Part shown: positions 61,839 through 64,000 of the stretch, one piece after another
Position numbering within the stretch: the first letter of the stretch is position 1
How the letters are laid out: every line of letters begins with the position of its first letter
DNA from: Niastella populi
Lineage (GTDB): Bacteria > Bacteroidota > Bacteroidia > Chitinophagales > Chitinophagaceae
DNA: 64,000 nucleotides
Direction: 5' to 3'
NCBI RefSeq assembly: GCF_002078015.1
Contig: NZ_LWBP01000197.1
Location: 1 to 64,000 of the forward strand
Notes under the pieces: model-generated
What the model was told of the DNA's origin: nothing
The model's database searches: none
The model's input: only the letters and a program-made list of their open reading frames with translations
Translations under genes and position numbers: made by a program

Positions 61839-62507
61839 ATGCATCGAAAAACCGCCGTTGTATTGGGCGCTACCGGATTAATTGGTGGGCACCTGGTACA
61901 GGAACTGTTAGAAAATGAATTTTTCAGCAAGGTGAGAATATTGACACGCAGACCCATTACCCTTAATCATCCCAAAGCCGAGGTTCAGGTGGTTAATTTT
62001 AATGATGAAAAAGACATTGCAGCCAGAATAGATATCGGCGATGTGATCTTTTGCGCCATTGGTACCACGCGAAAAAAAGTAAAGGGCAATAAGACCGAAT
62101 ACCGCAAGGTCGATTATGATATTCCCATCATCACCGCCCGGCTGGGCGTTCAGCATGGCTTCAATCAATTTTTACTGGTGTCAGCTATTGGCGCCAATCC
62201 GCTCGCGGCCAATTTTTACCTGCAACTAAAAGGCTGTATCGAGGAAGACATAACCGCGCTTCCCTTCGAATGCATTCATATTTTCAGGCCGTCGGTGCTC
62301 ATGGGCAAAAGAGAAGAATTCAGGCTGGGTGAAAAGATCGGCGAAAGCATTATGAAAGCAGTTTCATTCCTGTTATTGGGCGGCTGGCGCAAATACAAAC
62401 CCATCGCCGCCGCCGATGTTGCGAAATCGATGGTAGCCGCCGCCAATAAAGAAACACCGGGCGTACATATGTATGAGTATGACGAAATGAAAAAACTAAT
62501 TTGCTAA
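61839..62507 (+). CDS. NAD(P)-binding Rossmann protein (HTATIP2/NmrA-like)
   Basis: The 222-residue protein starts KTAVVLGATGLIGGHLVQELLE, with the GATGLIG nucleotide-binding motif, followed by LTRRPITLNHPKAEVQVVNF and IFCAIGTTRKKVKGNKTEYRKVD. This pattern fits oxidoreductases of the HTATIP2/YbjT type. The substrate is not known. A word array follows it. Confidence 0.82.
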   Translation: MHRKTAVVLGATGLIGGHLVQELLENEFFSKVRILTRRPITLNHPKAEVQVVNFNDEKDIAARIDIGDVIFCAIGTTRKKVKGNKTEYRKVDYDIPIITARLGVQHGFNQFLLVSAIGANPLAANFYLQLKGCIEEDITALPFECIHIFRPSVLMGKREEFRLGEKIGESIMKAVSFLLLGGWRKYKPIAAADVAKSMVAAANKETPGVHMYEYDEMKKLIC

Positions 62508-62655
62508 TGTGATAATTAGCTAATGTGCGAATTCTTCGGTTCGAAGCTCATGCTTTTTCCAAATTATCTCTGCCTATGGCAATTTTCATGAAGGCGAATA
62601 CCCTGTATTTCATTAGCAAATTAGCACATCAGCTAATTAGCACATTATCGCAGTA
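62500..62655. repeat. 8-bp word arrays (CTAATGTG) in inverted pair
   Basis: After the Rossmann gene CTAATGTG, ATAATTAG, CTAATGTG, CGAATTCT run in 8-bp register. From about 62610 the reverse-complement set TTAGCAAA, TTAGCACA, TCAGCTAA, TTAGCACA, TTATCGCA follows. The region between has no gene. Confidence 0.75.
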
Positions 62656-62788
62656 TTTATACGATTGCAGGAAATAAAAATCGCCCCTATATTGGCGGAA
62701 AGTTTAATACTTTAAAATACTTATATTTTAAATCTATTATGCTTTACTGTTATTATTAATCATACCCTCTGAACAAACATTATTAATT

Positions 62789-63490
62789 ATGAAAACAACG
62801 TACCTGCAATTGCCGGCGGCCGCCGTACTGGCAGCCTTTACCCTTCTTTCATGTCAGAAAGATATGTCGGGCAGATCCGGATCTGTTTCCGATCTCAACG
62901 GTTCCTCAAAAGTTACACCATTATCAACAGTTGAAATTTCCTGCGGACAACATCGCACGCAAACACAGGGCGGCTGGGGTGCAAAACCCTCAGGCAATAA
63001 CCCAGGCGCTTACCTGCACGCGAATTTCGATGCCGCTTTTGGCGAGTTAACAGTTGGTTGCGCCCCGGAAAACTATTATATCAGGTTAACTTCGGCCCAG
63101 GCTGTCACCGATCTGTTGCCTACCGGCGGCAAGGCTGCGGCACTGACAGCCATCACTACCGATCCTGCATCGGTTAAGAGTGTGCTGGTTGGACAAATTG
63201 TTGCGCTTAAACTCTCCGTTGGTTTCGATTATAATGATCCCAATTTTGGCGAATCATCAGTTCCATTGGGAAAAATGATCATCGGCAGTGGAGTTTTTAA
63301 AGGTTATGCTGTTGTTGACTTCCTCAATATTGCAGAACAGGTGTTGGGCGGATGCAACACAGCATTCACTCCTGCGCAGGTCAATGAAACCGCTTCTGCG
63401 ATCAATGAAAACAATGTAGACGGCAAAACCGATAACGGATTCCTGGTTTGTCCTGATGGCGGTGGCGGCGAAGATCCGATTGAATACTAA
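62789..63490 (+). CDS. Hypothetical secreted lipoprotein
   Basis: The 233-residue protein has a lipobox FTLLSCQKD (Cys near 22). The mature part contains TQTQGGWGAKPSGNNPGAYL and NFDAAFGELTVGC, a motif set I have seen in surface proteins of unknown role, and ends in a short Gly/Glu-rich tail. Four Cys residues in the mature part may form disulfides. I cannot assign a function. Confidence 0.7.
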   Translation: MKTTYLQLPAAAVLAAFTLLSCQKDMSGRSGSVSDLNGSSKVTPLSTVEISCGQHRTQTQGGWGAKPSGNNPGAYLHANFDAAFGELTVGCAPENYYIRLTSAQAVTDLLPTGGKAAALTAITTDPASVKSVLVGQIVALKLSVGFDYNDPNFGESSVPLGKMIIGSGVFKGYAVVDFLNIAEQVLGGCNTAFTPAQVNETASAINENNVDGKTDNGFLVCPDGGGGEDPIEY

Positions 63491-63597
63491 TTTGTTAATA
63501 TGCTAATGTGCTAATGCAACTTGGGCTTCCTGCGGAAGCCCAAGTTGCGTAATTTATTCCTGTATTTTCATTATCCCATTAGCACATTACATTGCGT
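63491..63597. repeat. 8-bp words (CTAATGTG family) flanking a perfect stem-loop
   Basis: CTAATTTG, TTAATATG, CTAATGTG, CTAATGCA lie before a perfect 15-bp hairpin (63516-63530 with 63534-63548), and TCCCATTA, GCACATTA lie after it. The words match those at 62500-62655. The hairpin lies between convergent genes and probably terminates both. Confidence 0.75.
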
Positions 63598-64000
63598 CTA
63601 CATCAGCTATCACTACCACATTCCTGAACCGCTTGTCGTTGTGCAGTACCGCTATCTGCTCCTGAATATAGCGTTTGCATCGTTGTATAAGCTCGCCATC
63701 CTTCGGCAGTTTTATCAGCAATTCCATCAGGAACTGGTTGCGGATGCGGTTCACCACCGGTTCTGCCGGCCCCACCAGGAATTTGCCATATTCTGCATTC
63801 AGTGCAAAGGTCATCATCTGCGCGGCAGCTTCCGCCACGCCCTTATCCTTGTGCTTGAATGTGAGTTGTATCAGCCGTGAGAATGGCGGATAAAAGAACA
63901 TTTTGCGGCCTTCAATTTCCTGGTTGTAAAACATGCCGTAATCGTGCTGTTGCACAAAATACAAAACCGGGTGCTGGGTATTCGAAACCTGTATATACAC
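63587..64000 (-). CDS. priA: Primosomal protein N' (PriA helicase), C-terminal part (partial at right edge)
   Basis: The frame is open at the right edge, so only the last 138 codons are present. The sequence VSNTQHPVLYFVQQHDYGMFYNQEI, YPPFSRLIQLTFKHKD and VGPAEPVVNRIRNQFLMELLIK matches the PriA C-terminal domain with its conserved PPF, GP and lysine. PriA restarts stalled replication forks. It ends about 100 bp after the convergent lipoprotein gene. Confidence 0.9.
   Translation of the reverse strand: MYIQVSNTQHPVLYFVQQHDYGMFYNQEIEGRKMFFYPPFSRLIQLTFKHKDKGVAEAAAQMMTFALNAEYGKFLVGPAEPVVNRIRNQFLMELLIKLPKDGELIQRCKRYIQEQIAVLHNDKRFRNVVVIADVDAM

Noticed and set aside
1-64000. Insertion sequences or prophage
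   Set aside because: No transposase, integrase or phage structural motif was seen in any frame that looks coding, so the AT-rich left edge cannot be tied to a mobile element within the window.

Overview
The window looks like chromosomal DNA of a Bacteroidota bacterium, most likely of the Chitinophagaceae (Chitinophaga/Niastella type). The reasons are three SusC and three SusD proteins, a one-polypeptide hybrid two-component regulator, a type IX secretion C-terminal signal, promoters of the TTTG-N19-TAnnTTTG kind, little sign of Shine-Dalgarno sequences, and moderate GC. I worked by reading only; family names rest on recognised motifs, not on searches.

Layout. 1-1418: the end of an AAA ATPase plus an RloB-like protein, a presumed phage-defence pair in visibly AT-richer DNA, cut by the window edge. 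1496-4900: a GH95 fucosidase and a secreted peroxiredoxin. 4947-16943: a fructan utilisation locus, with the operon MFS transporter, fructokinase, SusC, SusD, GH32 on the minus strand and a divergent periplasmic-binding-protein hybrid sensor/regulator on the plus strand. Between them lie two adjacent 21-bp direct repeats that are a good candidate operator. 17023-18324: a shortened hemerythrin-like protein and an AraC regulator.

18321-37287: a nine-gene minus-strand operon of about 19 kb: SusD, DUF5004-like, DUF4961-like, SusC, SusD, SusC, a GH92 mannosidase fused to a sialate-O-acetylesterase-type domain, a GH38-like mannosidase and an SGNH esterase. It looks built for an acetylated alpha-mannoside or N-glycan. 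Its leader carries a perfect 19-bp inverted repeat. 37782-44681: a plus-strand cluster of an Lgt-type and an Lnt-type lipoprotein acylation enzyme, a T9SS-exported beta-propeller protein and a GH78 rhamnosidase.

44798-64000: mainly housekeeping and single genes: AI-2E-family permease, BON lipoprotein, YdeI-like protein, GapN-type dehydrogenase, SAM hydrolase family, SDR, four identical tRNA-Lys genes in a 208-bp tandem array, a large DUF2723 membrane protein, a vWA/MoxR-type ATPase pair, SRPBCC protein, a decayed gene, murB, an NAD(P)-binding protein, a lipoprotein and the end of priA.

The most unusual structure not explained by genes is a set of intergenic arrays of degenerate 7-bp or 8-bp words. 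Each site uses its own word, often followed by a reverse-complement array, so the transcript could fold on itself. Two other intergenic hairpins (4905-4941 and 56902-56938) look like members of one palindrome family.
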